The notes beneath the pieces were generated by a model, which worked only from the letters and a program-made list of their open reading frames with translations, searched no databases and had not been told where the DNA came from. DNA of 64,000 nt, taken from positions 684,501 through 748,500 of the forward strand of contig NZ_LMRS01000001.1 in the NCBI RefSeq assembly GCF_001426195.1, given 5' to 3'. The translations under genes were made by a program, and so were the position numbers. Origin of the DNA: Sphingomonas sp. Leaf339. Lineage in GTDB: Bacteria; Pseudomonadota; Alphaproteobacteria; Sphingomonadales; Sphingomonadaceae. Shown in pieces: positions 16,860 to 26,712 of the stretch; the first letter of the stretch is position 1, and every line of letters begins with the position of its first letter.

Positions 16860-18088
16860 CTGATATGCGGGCCGGTGACGGCAAGGGCGCACGATTGATG
16901 GCACAGGTGAAGCGGCGCGGCGGTCGCGGCGATCGATCGCCGCTCGGCACGTGGTTCTGGGACATCGATCGGATGCTTTTGTTGCTGACGCTGTTCCTGA
17001 TCGCGATCGGCCTGATCGCGGTGGCGGCGGCCAGCCCGGCTTCGGCGGTCCGCTATTCGGGCGACAAGCACAAGATTGCACCGCTTTATTACTTCTGGCG
17101 TCAGTTGATGTGGGTGGGCGTGTCGCTGCCTGTTTTGTTCGGCGTGTCGATGCTCCCCGTCACGGTGGCGCGACGGTTCGCGGTGATGGGGGCGGCACTG
17201 TTCACGCTGTTGCTCGCACTGACGCCGCTGATCGGTGTCGAGGTGAACGGTGCGAAGCGCTGGATCGGCTATGGCTTCGCGCAGTTCCAGCCGTCGGAAT
17301 TCCTGAAACCGCTGTTCATCGTCACGATCGCGTGGCTGCTGTCGCTGAAGGCCAAGGATCAGGAATTGCCGACCGTGCTGATGACCGGCGGCATCACCGC
17401 TGGCATCGCCTTCATCCTGATGATGCAGCCCGATTTCGGCCAGACGGTGATTTTCTGTTCGGTCTGGATGGCGCTCCTGATGATCGCCGGCACGCCGACG
17501 AAGGTGCTGGTAGGATTGGCCGCGATGATCCCGGCCGGACTGGCGGCGGCGTATCTGTTCTACGGCACCGCGCGCCAGCGGATTGATGCGTTTCTGTTTC
17601 CGGGTATCGAGGGCGAAGGCGCGGCGGATCATTTTCAGGTGGATGCTGCGCATCGTACGCTGACGGCGGGCGGCTGGACGGGCACCGGGCCCGGCGGTGG
17701 CTCCGTGAAGTTTGGCCTGCCCGAGGCGCATACCGATTACATCTTTTCAGTGATCGGCGAGGAATTCGGCCTGATCGCCTGCGCTGTAATCGCGGTCATC
17801 TTTCTGGCGATCGTCGTCCGGGTATTCGTCAAGCTGCTGGACGAACAGGATGAATTCAAGCTGCTCGCCGCCTCCGGCCTCGCCACCCAGTTCGGGATGC
17901 AGGCATTGGTGTCGATGGCGGTCAATACCGGCATGGCCCCGTCCAAGGGTATGACGTTGCCCTTCATCAGCTATGGCGGGTCTTCGATGATCGCGCTGTC
18001 GGTCGGCATGGGCTTGCTGCTGGCGTTTACCCGGCGCAATCCGTTCCTGACGCGGTCACCCTACGTGGTCCGCTGGAGCGGCGAATGA
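16856..18088 (+). CDS. ftsW: Septal peptidoglycan glycosyltransferase FtsW
   Basis: 410 residues of the SEDS family. Polymerises lipid II at the septum together with FtsI. About ten membrane helices follow a 40-residue basic cytoplasmic N-terminus. Conserved segments include NGAKRWIGYGFAQFQPSEFLK, which carries the SEDS RW-G-QPSE motif, plus LPEAHTDYIFSVIGEEFGL and LPFISYGGSSMIALSVGMG. Coupled by ATGA overlaps at both ends. Confidence 0.96.
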   Translation: MTDMRAGDGKGARLMAQVKRRGGRGDRSPLGTWFWDIDRMLLLLTLFLIAIGLIAVAAASPASAVRYSGDKHKIAPLYYFWRQLMWVGVSLPVLFGVSMLPVTVARRFAVMGAALFTLLLALTPLIGVEVNGAKRWIGYGFAQFQPSEFLKPLFIVTIAWLLSLKAKDQELPTVLMTGGITAGIAFILMMQPDFGQTVIFCSVWMALLMIAGTPTKVLVGLAAMIPAGLAAAYLFYGTARQRIDAFLFPGIEGEGAADHFQVDAAHRTLTAGGWTGTGPGGGSVKFGLPEAHTDYIFSVIGEEFGLIACAVIAVIFLAIVVRVFVKLLDEQDEFKLLAASGLATQFGMQALVSMAVNTGMAPSKGMTLPFISYGGSSMIALSVGMGLLLAFTRRNPFLTRSPYVVRWSGE

Positions 18089-19224
18089 CGAAGCATTACG
18101 TATTGGCGGCCGGCGGCACCGGCGGTCACATGGTTCCCGCAGCGGCGCTGGCGGCCGAACTGATGAAGCGCGGGCATCACGTCGCGCTGGTATCCGATGC
18201 GCGGGGCGTGCGCTTTCCGGAACTGTTCGACGGCGTGCAGACCCATGTCCTGCCCGCCGGCCGGTTCGCCGGTGGTCCGCTCGGCTATGCGAAGGCGTTG
18301 CGCGAGATGTGGCGCGGCCGGGCGATGGCGCGCGAGTTGTACAAGACGTTCCGGCCGGCGGCGGTGATCGGCTTCGGCGGCTATCCGGCGATGCCCGCGC
18401 TGCTGGCCGCCTTCGCGCACAAGATCCCGACCGCGGTGCATGAACAGAACGCGGTGCTGGGCCGCGTCAACCGCCTCGTCGCCCGCCGCGTCGATGCGAT
18501 CGCGACGTCGTACGAACGCACCGAGCGCCTGCCCGAAAAGCTGATCGCCAAGACCCACCTCGTCGGCAATCCCGTGCGCGAGGCGGTACTGGCACTACGC
18601 ACGCGTCCGTATCCGTTGCTGGAAGCAGACGGCATCTTCCGGGTGCTGGTGACCGGTGGCAGCCAGGGGGCCAGCGTGCTCAGTCAGGTGGTGCCGGATG
18701 GCCTCGCGATGCTGCCGCCCACCTTCCGCCGCCGCTTGCAGGTGACGCATCAGGCACGGATCGAGGATATCGACGCCGCCCGCGCGCAATATGCCGAACA
18801 CCAGATCGCGGCCGAACTGGCGACGTACCTGCCCGACATGCCCGAACAACTGGCCTGGGCGCATCTGGTCATCGGTCGCGCCGGAGCCTCCACCATCGCC
18901 GAACTGACCGCCGCCGGCCGGCCCGCGATCCTCGTGCCGCTGCCGTCCGCGACTGACGATCATCAGACCGCCAATGCGCGCGAGATGACCGATATCGGCG
19001 GCGCCCGCACGATCCCGCAACAGAAATTCACCGCCGTGGAACTCGCCAAGCAGATGCAGAAACTGGGTCTCGACCCCGCCGCCCTCGAAAACGCCGCCGG
19101 CCGCGCGTGCAGCATCGGTCGCCCCTATGCGGTCGGCGACCTCGCCGATCTGGTCGAAAGCCTCGACGCCCCGCGCGCGCGCCTGCCCGTGACGACACGC
19201 CAGCAAAAGGCCGCCTACGCATGA
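18085..19224 (+). CDS. murG: UDP-GlcNAc transferase MurG (lipid II synthesis)
   Basis: 379 residues, GT28 family. Converts lipid I to lipid II on the inner leaflet. N-terminal glycine-rich loop [54 protein letters not shown] and [24 protein letters not shown] overlaps with ftsW and murC. Confidence 0.96.
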   Translation: MTKHYVLAAGGTGGHMVPAAALAAELMKRGHHVALVSDARGVRFPELFDGVQTHVLPAGRFAGGPLGYAKALREMWRGRAMARELYKTFRPAAVIGFGGYPAMPALLAAFAHKIPTAVHEQNAVLGRVNRLVARRVDAIATSYERTERLPEKLIAKTHLVGNPVREAVLALRTRPYPLLEADGIFRVLVTGGSQGASVLSQVVPDGLAMLPPTFRRRLQVTHQARIEDIDAARAQYAEHQIAAELATYLPDMPEQLAWAHLVIGRAGASTIAELTAAGRPAILVPLPSATDDHQTANAREMTDIGGARTIPQQKFTAVELAKQMQKLGLDPAALENAAGRACSIGRPYAVGDLADLVESLDAPRARLPVTTRQQKAAYA

Positions 19225-20636
19225 GAGGTGTAGCGACCGACATCGGCACGATCCACTTCGTCGGCATCGGCGGCATCGGCATGTCCGGCATCGCGGAGGT
19301 GATGAAGAACCTCGGCTATGCCGTGCAGGGGTCCGATGTGGCGGAGGGCTATGTCGTGCAGGGCCTGCGCGACAAGGGCATCCCCGTGGCGATCGGGCAT
19401 AATGCCGCCAATATCGGCGACGCCGCCGTCGTCGTCGTCTCGACCGCGATCGTGCGCTCGAATCCGGAAGTCGAGGCGGCGCTGGAACGGCGCGTCCCCG
19501 TCGTCCGCCGGGCGGAGATGCTGGCCGAACTGATGCGCCTGAAATCGACCGTCGCGGTGGCCGGTACGCATGGCAAGACCACGACGACGTCGATGGTCGC
19601 CGCGTTGCTCGATGCCGGCGGCGTCGATCCTACCGTCATCAACGGCGGCATCATCAACAGCTATGGCTCCAACGCCCGGCTCGGGGCCAGCGACTGGATG
19701 GTCGTGGAGGCGGACGAGAGCGACGGCAGTTTCCTGCGCCTCGACGGCACCATCGCGGTCGTGACCAACATCGATCCCGAACATCTCGATCACTACGGAT
19801 CGTTCGATGCGGTGAAGGACGCGTTCGTCGAATTCGTCGAGAACGTGCCCTTCTATGGCGCCGCGCTGCTCTGTCTCGACCATCCCGAGGTGCAGAACAT
19901 CCTGCCGCGTGTCCGCGATCGCCGGGTCGTGACCTATGGTTTCTCCGCACAGGCGGACGTGCGCGGCGTCAACGTGACGCCGATACCGGGCGGCAATCGC
20001 TTCGAATGCATCGTGCGGGGCCGCGATGGCGCGACCCGCTCGATCGAGGGGATCGAGATGCCGATGCCCGGCCGCCACAACGTCCAGAACGCGCTCGCCG
20101 CGATCGGCGTCGCGCTGGAAATGGGCATCGACGACGCGACCATCCAGAACGGGTTCGCCAAGTTCGGCGGCGTGAAGCGGCGCTTCACCAAGGTGGGCGA
20201 GGTGGCCGGCGCCACCATCATCGACGATTACGGTCATCATCCGGTCGAAATCCGCGCGGTGCTCGCCGCCGCCCGCGAAGGCGCGCAGGGCCGGGTGATC
20301 GCGGTCGTGCAGCCGCATCGCTTCACGCGGCTGGGCAATCTGATGGAGGATTTCCAGACCGCTTTCAACGACGCCGATCGGGTGCTGGTGACGCCGGTCT
20401 ATGCCGCGGGTGAGGAGCCGATCGACGGGGTCGATTCCGAGGCGCTCGTCGCCGGACTGAAACGGCGCGGCCATCGCCATGCCGGCGTGGTGACGGATGC
20501 CGATGCGCTGGCCGACGAACTCGCGACGACGATCGAGGCCCATGATATGATCGTCTGTCTGGGGGCCGGCGACATCACCAAATGGGCGGCGTCGCTCGCG
20601 CCGGCGATCGAGGCGAAAAGAGGATCGGGCCGATGA
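19221..20636 (+). CDS. murC: UDP-MurNAc--L-alanine ligase MurC
   Basis: 471 residues. Adds L-Ala, the first residue of the stem peptide. Start [20 protein letters not shown] carries the MurC Rossmann motif. ATP loop [54 protein letters not shown] and [14 protein letters not shown] are all present. The stop overlaps the start of the following small ORF (ATGA). Confidence 0.97.
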   Translation: MRGVATDIGTIHFVGIGGIGMSGIAEVMKNLGYAVQGSDVAEGYVVQGLRDKGIPVAIGHNAANIGDAAVVVVSTAIVRSNPEVEAALERRVPVVRRAEMLAELMRLKSTVAVAGTHGKTTTTSMVAALLDAGGVDPTVINGGIINSYGSNARLGASDWMVVEADESDGSFLRLDGTIAVVTNIDPEHLDHYGSFDAVKDAFVEFVENVPFYGAALLCLDHPEVQNILPRVRDRRVVTYGFSAQADVRGVNVTPIPGGNRFECIVRGRDGATRSIEGIEMPMPGRHNVQNALAAIGVALEMGIDDATIQNGFAKFGGVKRRFTKVGEVAGATIIDDYGHHPVEIRAVLAAAREGAQGRVIAVVQPHRFTRLGNLMEDFQTAFNDADRVLVTPVYAAGEEPIDGVDSEALVAGLKRRGHRHAGVVTDADALADELATTIEAHDMIVCLGAGDITKWAASLAPAIEAKRGSGR

Positions 20637-20833
20637 ACGACTGGCTGAAAGCATCGATGGACCTGCAAAAGCAGATGCTCGACGCGCAGAAGCAGGCGCT
20701 GAACATGGGCCAGCAGGCGGTCGATAATGGCGACGCGCTGGTGAAGGCGCAGGAGGCATCGCGCAAGGCGGCGGAGGCGAATTTGGCCGCATGGCAGGCA
20801 TGGACGCGACTATGGGGTGTCGGTCCATGGTGA
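20633..20833 (+). CDS. Small helical protein between murC and murB
   Basis: 66 residues starting [20 protein letters not shown] and ending with the Trp-rich [13 protein letters not shown]. The sequence is rich in Gln, Lys, Ala and Met with heptad-like spacing, so it is probably one long amphipathic helix, with phasin-like character. No family is recognised. It overlaps the murC stop by ATGA, and its own stop lies inside the start region of murB. This tight coupling on both sides suggests it is translated. Confidence 0.62.
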   Translation: MNDWLKASMDLQKQMLDAQKQALNMGQQAVDNGDALVKAQEASRKAAEANLAAWQAWTRLWGVGPW

Positions 20834-21741
20834 CGGCCGCCGCCGATCTGCCACCCACGATGCCCCAGGTACGCGGCCGGCTGACCCGGTCCGCCTCCCT
20901 GGCGCCGCTCGTCTGGTTCAAGACCGGCGGCCCGGCCGACTGGCTGTTCGAGCCGGCAGATGTCGATGACCTGTCCGCTTTCCTCGCCGCGCTCGATCCG
21001 GCGGTGCCGGTCTGGCCGCTGGGGCTGGGATCGAACCTGATCGTGCGCGATGGCGGGATGCCCGGCGTCACCGTGCGGCTCGGTAAGCCGTTCGCCTTCG
21101 CCCGCACGTCGGACGACGGCGTCACCATGACCTGCGGCGGTGGCACGTCAGGCATCCTCGTCGCCTCCACCGCACGTGACGCCGGCATCGCCGGGGTGGA
21201 GTTCCTGCGCTCGATCCCCGGCACCGTCGGCGGTTTCGTCCGCATGAACGGCGGCGCCTATGGTCGTGAGGTCGCCGACGTGCTGACCGCCTGCGTCGTG
21301 GTGCTGCGCGACGGCACGGTGCAGCCGATGACGGTGGAGCAACTGGGCTACACCTATCGGCATTCCGACCTGCCCGACGGCGCGATCGTCATTGAGGCGA
21401 CCTTCCGTGGCACCCCCGGCGATCCCGCCGCGATCGGTGCCGAGATGGACCGCATCGCTGCCGAGCGCGAGGCATCGCAGCCGCTGCGCAGCCGCACCGG
21501 CGGGTCAACCTTCAAGAACCCGCCCGGCCACAAGGCTTGGGCGCTGATCGACGCCTCCGGCTGTCGCGGCCTGACCCGCGGCGATGCGCAGGTGTCGGAA
21601 AAACACTGTAATTTCCTGCTGAACCTCGGCAGTGCCACCTCCGCCGAGATCGAAGCGCTGGGCGAGGAGGTCCGCGACCGTGTGAAGGTGCAATCGGGCG
21701 TGACACTGGAATGGGAAATCCAGCGGGTGGGATTGAAGTGA
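20827..21741 (+). CDS. murB: UDP-N-acetylenolpyruvoylglucosamine reductase MurB
   Basis: 304 residues from ATG 20827; GTG 20830 is equally coupled to the preceding stop. FAD-dependent reduction giving UDP-MurNAc. FAD domain segments WFKTGGPADWLFEP and LGLGSNLIVRDGGMPG, catalytic-region SIPGTVGGFVRMNGGAYGRE, and C-terminal RTGGSTFKNPPGHKAWALID with AQVSEKHCNFLLN (type II MurB, lacking the large type I insert). Confidence 0.95.
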   Translation: MVTAAADLPPTMPQVRGRLTRSASLAPLVWFKTGGPADWLFEPADVDDLSAFLAALDPAVPVWPLGLGSNLIVRDGGMPGVTVRLGKPFAFARTSDDGVTMTCGGGTSGILVASTARDAGIAGVEFLRSIPGTVGGFVRMNGGAYGREVADVLTACVVVLRDGTVQPMTVEQLGYTYRHSDLPDGAIVIEATFRGTPGDPAAIGAEMDRIAAEREASQPLRSRTGGSTFKNPPGHKAWALIDASGCRGLTRGDAQVSEKHCNFLLNLGSATSAEIEALGEEVRDRVKVQSGVTLEWEIQRVGLK

Positions 21742-22691
21742 TGAGCGATATTCAGACCCTCCATATCGCCGTCCTGATGGGGGGCTGGTCGGCCGAACGA
21801 TCCGTGTCGCTGCAATCGGGCGCGGGCGTTGCCGATGCGCTGGAGTCGCTTGGCCACCGCGTCACCCGCATCGACATGGACCGCGATGTGGCTGCGCGCC
21901 TCGCCGATACGAAGCCCGATCTCGTCTTCAACGCGCTGCACGGCACGCCGGGTGAGGACGGCAGCGTGCAGGGCCTGATGGACCTGATGGGCGTCGCCTA
22001 TACCCATTCCGGCCTCGCCACCTCGGTCATCGCGATCGACAAGGTGCTGACCAAGCAGGCTTTGGTGCCAAACGGCGTGCCGATGCCCGGCGGCCGCATC
22101 GTCAAGTCCGCCGATCTGTTCGAACGCGACCCACTGCCGCGTCCCTATGTATTGAAACCCGTCAACGAAGGCTCGTCAGTCGGCGTCGCTATCGTGACCG
22201 CAGACGGCAATTACGGCGACCCGATCGCCCCTGACGCGACCGGTCCGTGGCAGGAGTTCGAGGAACTGCTCGCCGAGCCATACATCCGCGGTCGCGAGCT
22301 GACCACGTCGGTACTGGGCAACCGGGCGTTGGGCGTCACCGAACTGATCCCGAAGAATGGCTGGTATGATTTCGACGCGAAATACACCGACGGCCTGACC
22401 GAGCATGTCTGCCCCGCGCGTATTCCCGACGAGATCGCCGATGCCTGCAAGGCATTGGCATTGGAGGCGCATCGTCTGCTCGGCTGCAAGGGTGCCAGCC
22501 GCTCCGACTTCCGCTGGGACGACGAACGCGGCGTCGACGGTCTGTTCCTGCTCGAAGTGAACACCCAGCCCGGCATGACTCCGCTCAGCCTAGTCCCCGA
22601 ACAGGCGCGGCACATCGGGATGAGCTATCCGCAACTGGTGCAGGCGATCGTCGATGAGGCGATGGCCGATCGGAAGGCCATATCGGGATGA
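21741..22691 (+). CDS. ddl: D-alanine--D-alanine ligase
   Basis: 316 residues, ATP-grasp fold. Supplies D-Ala-D-Ala to MurF. AVLMGGWSAERSVSLQSG at the start, NALHGTPGEDGSVQGLMDLM, YVLKPVNEGSSVGVAIV (ATP binding), GRELTTSVLGNRALGVTEL, and the metal-binding FLLEVNTQPGMT. Starts at TGATG with the murB stop and overlaps ftsQ by ATGA. Confidence 0.96.
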   Translation: MSDIQTLHIAVLMGGWSAERSVSLQSGAGVADALESLGHRVTRIDMDRDVAARLADTKPDLVFNALHGTPGEDGSVQGLMDLMGVAYTHSGLATSVIAIDKVLTKQALVPNGVPMPGGRIVKSADLFERDPLPRPYVLKPVNEGSSVGVAIVTADGNYGDPIAPDATGPWQEFEELLAEPYIRGRELTTSVLGNRALGVTELIPKNGWYDFDAKYTDGLTEHVCPARIPDEIADACKALALEAHRLLGCKGASRSDFRWDDERGVDGLFLLEVNTQPGMTPLSLVPEQARHIGMSYPQLVQAIVDEAMADRKAISG

Positions 22692-23605
22692 GCCGGACGA
22701 TCAAGCGCGGCACCCCGCCCAAGCGACCCGCTCCCCGGCGCAAACAGCCGGTTAAGAAGGTGTCGATGATCGACCGGATCGTTGCGCGCCTGCCGGTCAG
22801 CGAGGAGACGCTTCGCCGCGCCGTGACATGGACAATCACCGGCATCGCCGGCGCCTCGGTTGTCGTCGCAGCGACGTGGATCGGCATCCCTGGCATGATC
22901 GGAGCGGCGCTGGCCGAAACCGCCGGGCAGGCGGGGTTCCGGGTCCAGCAGATCGAGATCACCGGCCTGAAGCGGATGGATCGAATGTCCGTTTATGCCG
23001 TGGCGCTCGACCAGCAAAGTCGCGCGATGCCGCTCGTCGATCTGGAATCGGTGCGGCAGAATTTGTTGCGCTACGGCTGGATCGCCGACGCGCACGTCTC
23101 GCGCCGGCTGCCCGATACGTTGCTGATCGATATCGTCGAACGCACGCCGGCGGCGGTGTGGCAGGATCGCGGCGAACTGACGTTGATCGATGCGCAGGGG
23201 GTGCTGCTGGAACCGGTACGACCCGATGCGATCCCGGCATTGCCGCTGGTAATCGGCCCCGGCGCCGATCGGCAAGAGGCGAATTATCAGGCGCTGCTCG
23301 CCGCCGCACCCGCGCTCAAGCCGCGGATTAAGGCGGCGACGTGGATCGGCAATCGCCGCTGGGACCTGACATTCGAAAGCGGCGAGGTGCTGGCGCTCCC
23401 CGAAGAGGGTGCGCCGCGCGCGCTGGTGCGGTTTGCGGAACTGGACGGCGCGCGACCGCTGCTGGGCCGGGGCTGGCTGCGCTTCGATATGCGCGATCCG
23501 GCGAAGCTGGTTGCGCGCAAGCCCGGTATCGACCAGAATCGCGCATTGGCCGATCCGTCTGATGCGGGCGGTGTAGCGGAACCGGTGGGGGTGGATGCCG
23601 GGTGA
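22688..23605 (+). CDS. ftsQ: Cell division protein FtsQ
   Basis: 305 residues. A very basic cytoplasmic N-terminus (PPKRPAPRRKQPVKK) precedes one membrane helix at about 48-70. A POTRA domain begins FRVQQIEITGLKRMDRMSVY, followed by the FtsQ beta domain with VSRRLPDTLLIDIVERTPAAV. It recruits FtsB and FtsL in the divisome. The last 30 residues are a variable tail. ATGA overlap with ddl; 22-base gap to ftsA. Confidence 0.93.
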   Translation: MSRTIKRGTPPKRPAPRRKQPVKKVSMIDRIVARLPVSEETLRRAVTWTITGIAGASVVVAATWIGIPGMIGAALAETAGQAGFRVQQIEITGLKRMDRMSVYAVALDQQSRAMPLVDLESVRQNLLRYGWIADAHVSRRLPDTLLIDIVERTPAAVWQDRGELTLIDAQGVLLEPVRPDAIPALPLVIGPGADRQEANYQALLAAAPALKPRIKAATWIGNRRWDLTFESGEVLALPEEGAPRALVRFAELDGARPLLGRGWLRFDMRDPAKLVARKPGIDQNRALADPSDAGGVAEPVGVDAG

Positions 23606-23627
23606 TGCACGTTGGGGGGACTAAGAC

Positions 23628-24893
23628 ATGGCCAAGGTAGCGCCCGAAGGACTGATCACCGCGCTCGACATCGGCTCGTCCAAAGTGTCGGCGATGATCG
23701 CGACGCGTGGTGACGGCGGCGAGCTGATCGTGCTCGGCACCGGCCAGCGCGAAAGCCGCGGCGTCAAGCGCGGCTACATCGCCGACATGGCCGCCACCGA
23801 GGCAGCGGTACGAGAAGCGGTGGAGCAGGCCGAACGCATCGCCGGCCTCAACATCGAGAATGTCTGGGTCGGCTTCTCTGCTGGCGGGCTGGTGTCCGAC
23901 GTCGCCGAAGTCGAATTCGAACTGGGCGGCCACCGCGTCGAACAGGGCGATATCGACGCGCTGCTGGCCGCCGGTCGCCAGTCGATCGATCCGCAGGGTC
24001 GCATGGTGCTGCACGCCCAGCCCGCGCTCTACACGCTCGATGGCCTGACCGGCGTGAAGAAACCGCTGGGCCTTCATGCAGACCGGCTGGGCGTCCACAT
24101 CCACGTCGTCGCCGCAGATGGATCGCCGGTACGTAATCTGGATCTCTGCGTCCGTTCCGCGCATCTTGAGGTGAAGTCGATCATCGCCTCGCCCGTCGCC
24201 ACCGGCCTCGCCTGTCTTAGCGAGGAAGAGCGCGAACTGGGCGTCGCGCTAGTCGAGATGGGGGCAGGGATCACCAACGTGTCGCTGTTCGCCGGCGGCA
24301 TGCTGGTCGGCCTGTGTTCGCTGCCGATGGGCGCGGCGGACATCACCGACGATATCGCCTCGGCTTTCGGCACGCGCCGGCAACAGGCGGAGCGGATGAA
24401 GTGCTTCCACGGCTCGGCCAACGCCTCGCCGCGCGACAATCACGACATGATCCCGGTCATGCCGATCGCTGCCGAGGACGACGAACATGCCGGCATGCAG
24501 ATCACCAAGGCGCAGTTGATCGGCGTGATCCGCCAGCGGCTGGAACACCAGATGGCCGAGGTGCGAAAAGCGCTGACTCAGTTGAAGTTCGAAGGGCCGG
24601 TGGGCCGTCAGGTGGTGCTGACCGGCGGCGGTGCCGAATTGAAGGGCGTAGCCGATTACGCGCAACAGGCGCTGGGTCGTTCGGTACGGCTCGGTCGCCC
24701 GCGCGGATTGACCGGTCTGCCGGAGGCTCACGGCGGCCCCGCCTTCGCGACGCTGGCAGGTCTCGCTTTTTACGCGGCGACCGATCCTATCGATCTGCGG
24801 GCGGTGGCACCCGCCGGGCAGACCGTGCATCGCCCCAGCAAGGGTATGGGGCTGTTCCGCAAGTTGATCCAGGCAGCGCGCGCAAATTACTAG
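23628..24893 (+). CDS. ftsA: Cell division protein FtsA
   Basis: 421 residues, actin-like ATPase that tethers FtsZ to the membrane. GLITALDIGSSKVSAMIA is the phosphate-1 motif, RESRGVKRGYIADM starts the 1C subdomain, and VEMGAGITNVSLFAGG and VVLTGGGAELKGVADYA are the phosphate-2 and adenosine motifs. The C-terminal GMGLFRKLIQAARANY is a typical amphipathic membrane-targeting helix. A ribosome-binding stretch GGGGGA lies just upstream of the ATG. Confidence 0.95.
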   Translation: MAKVAPEGLITALDIGSSKVSAMIATRGDGGELIVLGTGQRESRGVKRGYIADMAATEAAVREAVEQAERIAGLNIENVWVGFSAGGLVSDVAEVEFELGGHRVEQGDIDALLAAGRQSIDPQGRMVLHAQPALYTLDGLTGVKKPLGLHADRLGVHIHVVAADGSPVRNLDLCVRSAHLEVKSIIASPVATGLACLSEEERELGVALVEMGAGITNVSLFAGGMLVGLCSLPMGAADITDDIASAFGTRRQQAERMKCFHGSANASPRDNHDMIPVMPIAAEDDEHAGMQITKAQLIGVIRQRLEHQMAEVRKALTQLKFEGPVGRQVVLTGGGAELKGVADYAQQALGRSVRLGRPRGLTGLPEAHGGPAFATLAGLAFYAATDPIDLRAVAPAGQTVHRPSKGMGLFRKLIQAARANY

Positions 24894-24995
24894 ACGCGCT
24901 TTTCGGCTGGCGGCGCGCGCCATGTCGGGTAAAAGAGTTCTTAAGGTCCCGGACAGGCGCATCATGATTTCGGGTACGGCGGAGACATATTGGCG

Positions 24996-26528
24996 ATGAG
25001 CATCGAATTCCTGGCACCCGAAGTGGATGAGCTGACCCCGCGTATCGCGGTGATCGGCGTGGGCGGCGCCGGCGGCAACGCCATCGCCAACATGATGCGT
25101 GCCGATGTGCAGGGCGTCGACTTCCTGGTCACCAACACCGACGCGCAGGCGTTGAAGTCGTCGACCGCGCCGCACAGGATTCAGTTGGGCGCCAAGATCA
25201 CCCAAGGGCTTGGCGCCGGTAGTCGCCCCGAAATCGGTCGCGCCGCCGCCGAGGAGACGATCGACCAGCTCGCCAAGCTGCTAGAGGGTGCTCACATGTG
25301 CTTCATTGCCGCCGGCATGGGTGGTGGCACCGGCACCGGCGCCGCGCCGGTGATCGCCAAGGCGGCCCGCGACATGGGCATCCTGACCGTCGGTGTCGTC
25401 ACCAAGCCGTTCGCGTTCGAGGGCAATCGCCGCGCCAAGTCCGCCGAGGGCGGGATCGAGGAACTGCAGAAGTACGTCGATACGCTGATCGTCATCCCCA
25501 ACCAGAACCTGTTCCTGATCGCCAACGCCAACACGACGTTCAAGGAAGCGTTCGAAATGGCTGACGAGGTCCTGCAACAGGGCGTTCGCGGCATCACCGA
25601 CCTGATGGTAATGCCCGGCCTGATCAACCTCGATTTCGCCGACGTCCGTTCGGTGATGCAGGAGATGGGCAAGGCGATGATGGGCACTGGTGAGGCATCC
25701 GGCGACAATCGCGCGCTGGAAGCCGCGCAGAAGGCGATTGCCAACCCGCTGCTCGACGGCGTGTCGATGCAAGGGGCCAAGGGCGTCATCATCTCCATCA
25801 CCGGTGGCGACGACATGCGCCTGCTGGAGGTCGATGAGGCCGCGAACCATATCCGCGATCTGGTCGATCCTGACGCGAACATCATCTGGGGCTCTGCGTT
25901 CAATCCCGATCTTGAAGGCAAGATCCGCGTGTCGGTGGTCGCCACCGGTATCGAGGCGATCGAGCGGCCGATGGCTCCCGCCGCCCCCGCCGGGACTTCG
26001 ACCAGCTTCAGCTTCGGCGGCCCGCGCCGTTCCGACGAAACGCCGTCCTTCCGTCCGAGCACTGAGCCGGCCGCTGTTCAGCCGGCACCCGCACCGACGC
26101 CAGCCGCACCGCCCGCCGCCGCCGCTGCGCCGGCCGATTCGTCGGGTGATGGTGACGAGCTGGTCTTGGGTGCCGACACGATCGTGACTCCGCCGGCACC
26201 GCCGCCCGCCGCCCCGGCGGTGCCTCGCTATGCCGACGCCGTCCCGGTTCCGGCACCGATTCCTGCACCGGCGACGGCCGCCGCGCCGACGCTGGGCGCA
26301 CCGATGCCGGCGGCCGACGAAGGCGGTATGCGTCGCCGCTGGATTGCCCCGGGCAACGACGTGCCGGCTGCCGCCGAGCCGGCCGCTGCGCCGCGGGTAA
26401 AGCTGGGTGGGACGTTGTTTGAACGGATGTCGAACGCCGCGCGCGGTGCGGCGCGTGAGGATGACGATAAGCCGGCCGATCCGCCGGTCGACATCCCGCG
26501 TTTCCTGCACCGCCAGAACAACCAGTAA
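24996..26528 (+). CDS. ftsZ: Cell division GTPase FtsZ
   Basis: 510 residues; ATG 24996 chosen with GGAGAC 9 bases upstream, over TTG 24990. The tubulin signature [13 protein letters not shown] is at about residues 108-120 and the nucleotide loop VGGAGGNAI near the start. The conserved GTPase core ends near residue 320. A long Pro/Ala-rich linker (about 175 residues) leads to the C-terminal peptide DIPRFLHRQ, which binds FtsA. The 102-base gap after ftsA, wider than elsewhere in the cluster, may hold an extra promoter. Confidence 0.97.
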   Translation: MSIEFLAPEVDELTPRIAVIGVGGAGGNAIANMMRADVQGVDFLVTNTDAQALKSSTAPHRIQLGAKITQGLGAGSRPEIGRAAAEETIDQLAKLLEGAHMCFIAAGMGGGTGTGAAPVIAKAARDMGILTVGVVTKPFAFEGNRRAKSAEGGIEELQKYVDTLIVIPNQNLFLIANANTTFKEAFEMADEVLQQGVRGITDLMVMPGLINLDFADVRSVMQEMGKAMMGTGEASGDNRALEAAQKAIANPLLDGVSMQGAKGVIISITGGDDMRLLEVDEAANHIRDLVDPDANIIWGSAFNPDLEGKIRVSVVATGIEAIERPMAPAAPAGTSTSFSFGGPRRSDETPSFRPSTEPAAVQPAPAPTPAAPPAAAAAPADSSGDGDELVLGADTIVTPPAPPPAAPAVPRYADAVPVPAPIPAPATAAAPTLGAPMPAADEGGMRRRWIAPGNDVPAAAEPAAAPRVKLGGTLFERMSNAARGAAREDDDKPADPPVDIPRFLHRQNNQ

Positions 26529-26554
26529 CGGTTCTATCGCTCGAATGTACCTGC

Positions 26555-26589
26555 CCCCACGTCGACCAACAGTCGGCGTGGGGTTTGTC
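26555..26589 (+). terminator. Rho-independent terminator ending the dcw cluster
   Basis: An 11-bp stem (26555-26565 with 26573-26583, one G-T wobble) has a 7-base loop and is followed by TTTGT. It starts 27 bases after the ftsZ stop. Confidence 0.8.
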
Positions 26590-26712
26590 CACGGCGATTG
26601 ATCCTTCCATCGTTACGTACGTCATTCGCCGTCCGCACCCCCCGCTTCGTCGCGGGGCCGGATGTCGGGCATTGCCGGTTCAGCGCTGTTCGGCTGTAGC
26701 GACCGAGGTCTC

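Noticed and set aside
19215-21245. Long 676-codon minus-strand open frame opposite murC and murB
   Set aside because: High-GC shadow of real genes; it has no domain pattern and crosses several well-supported plus-strand genes.
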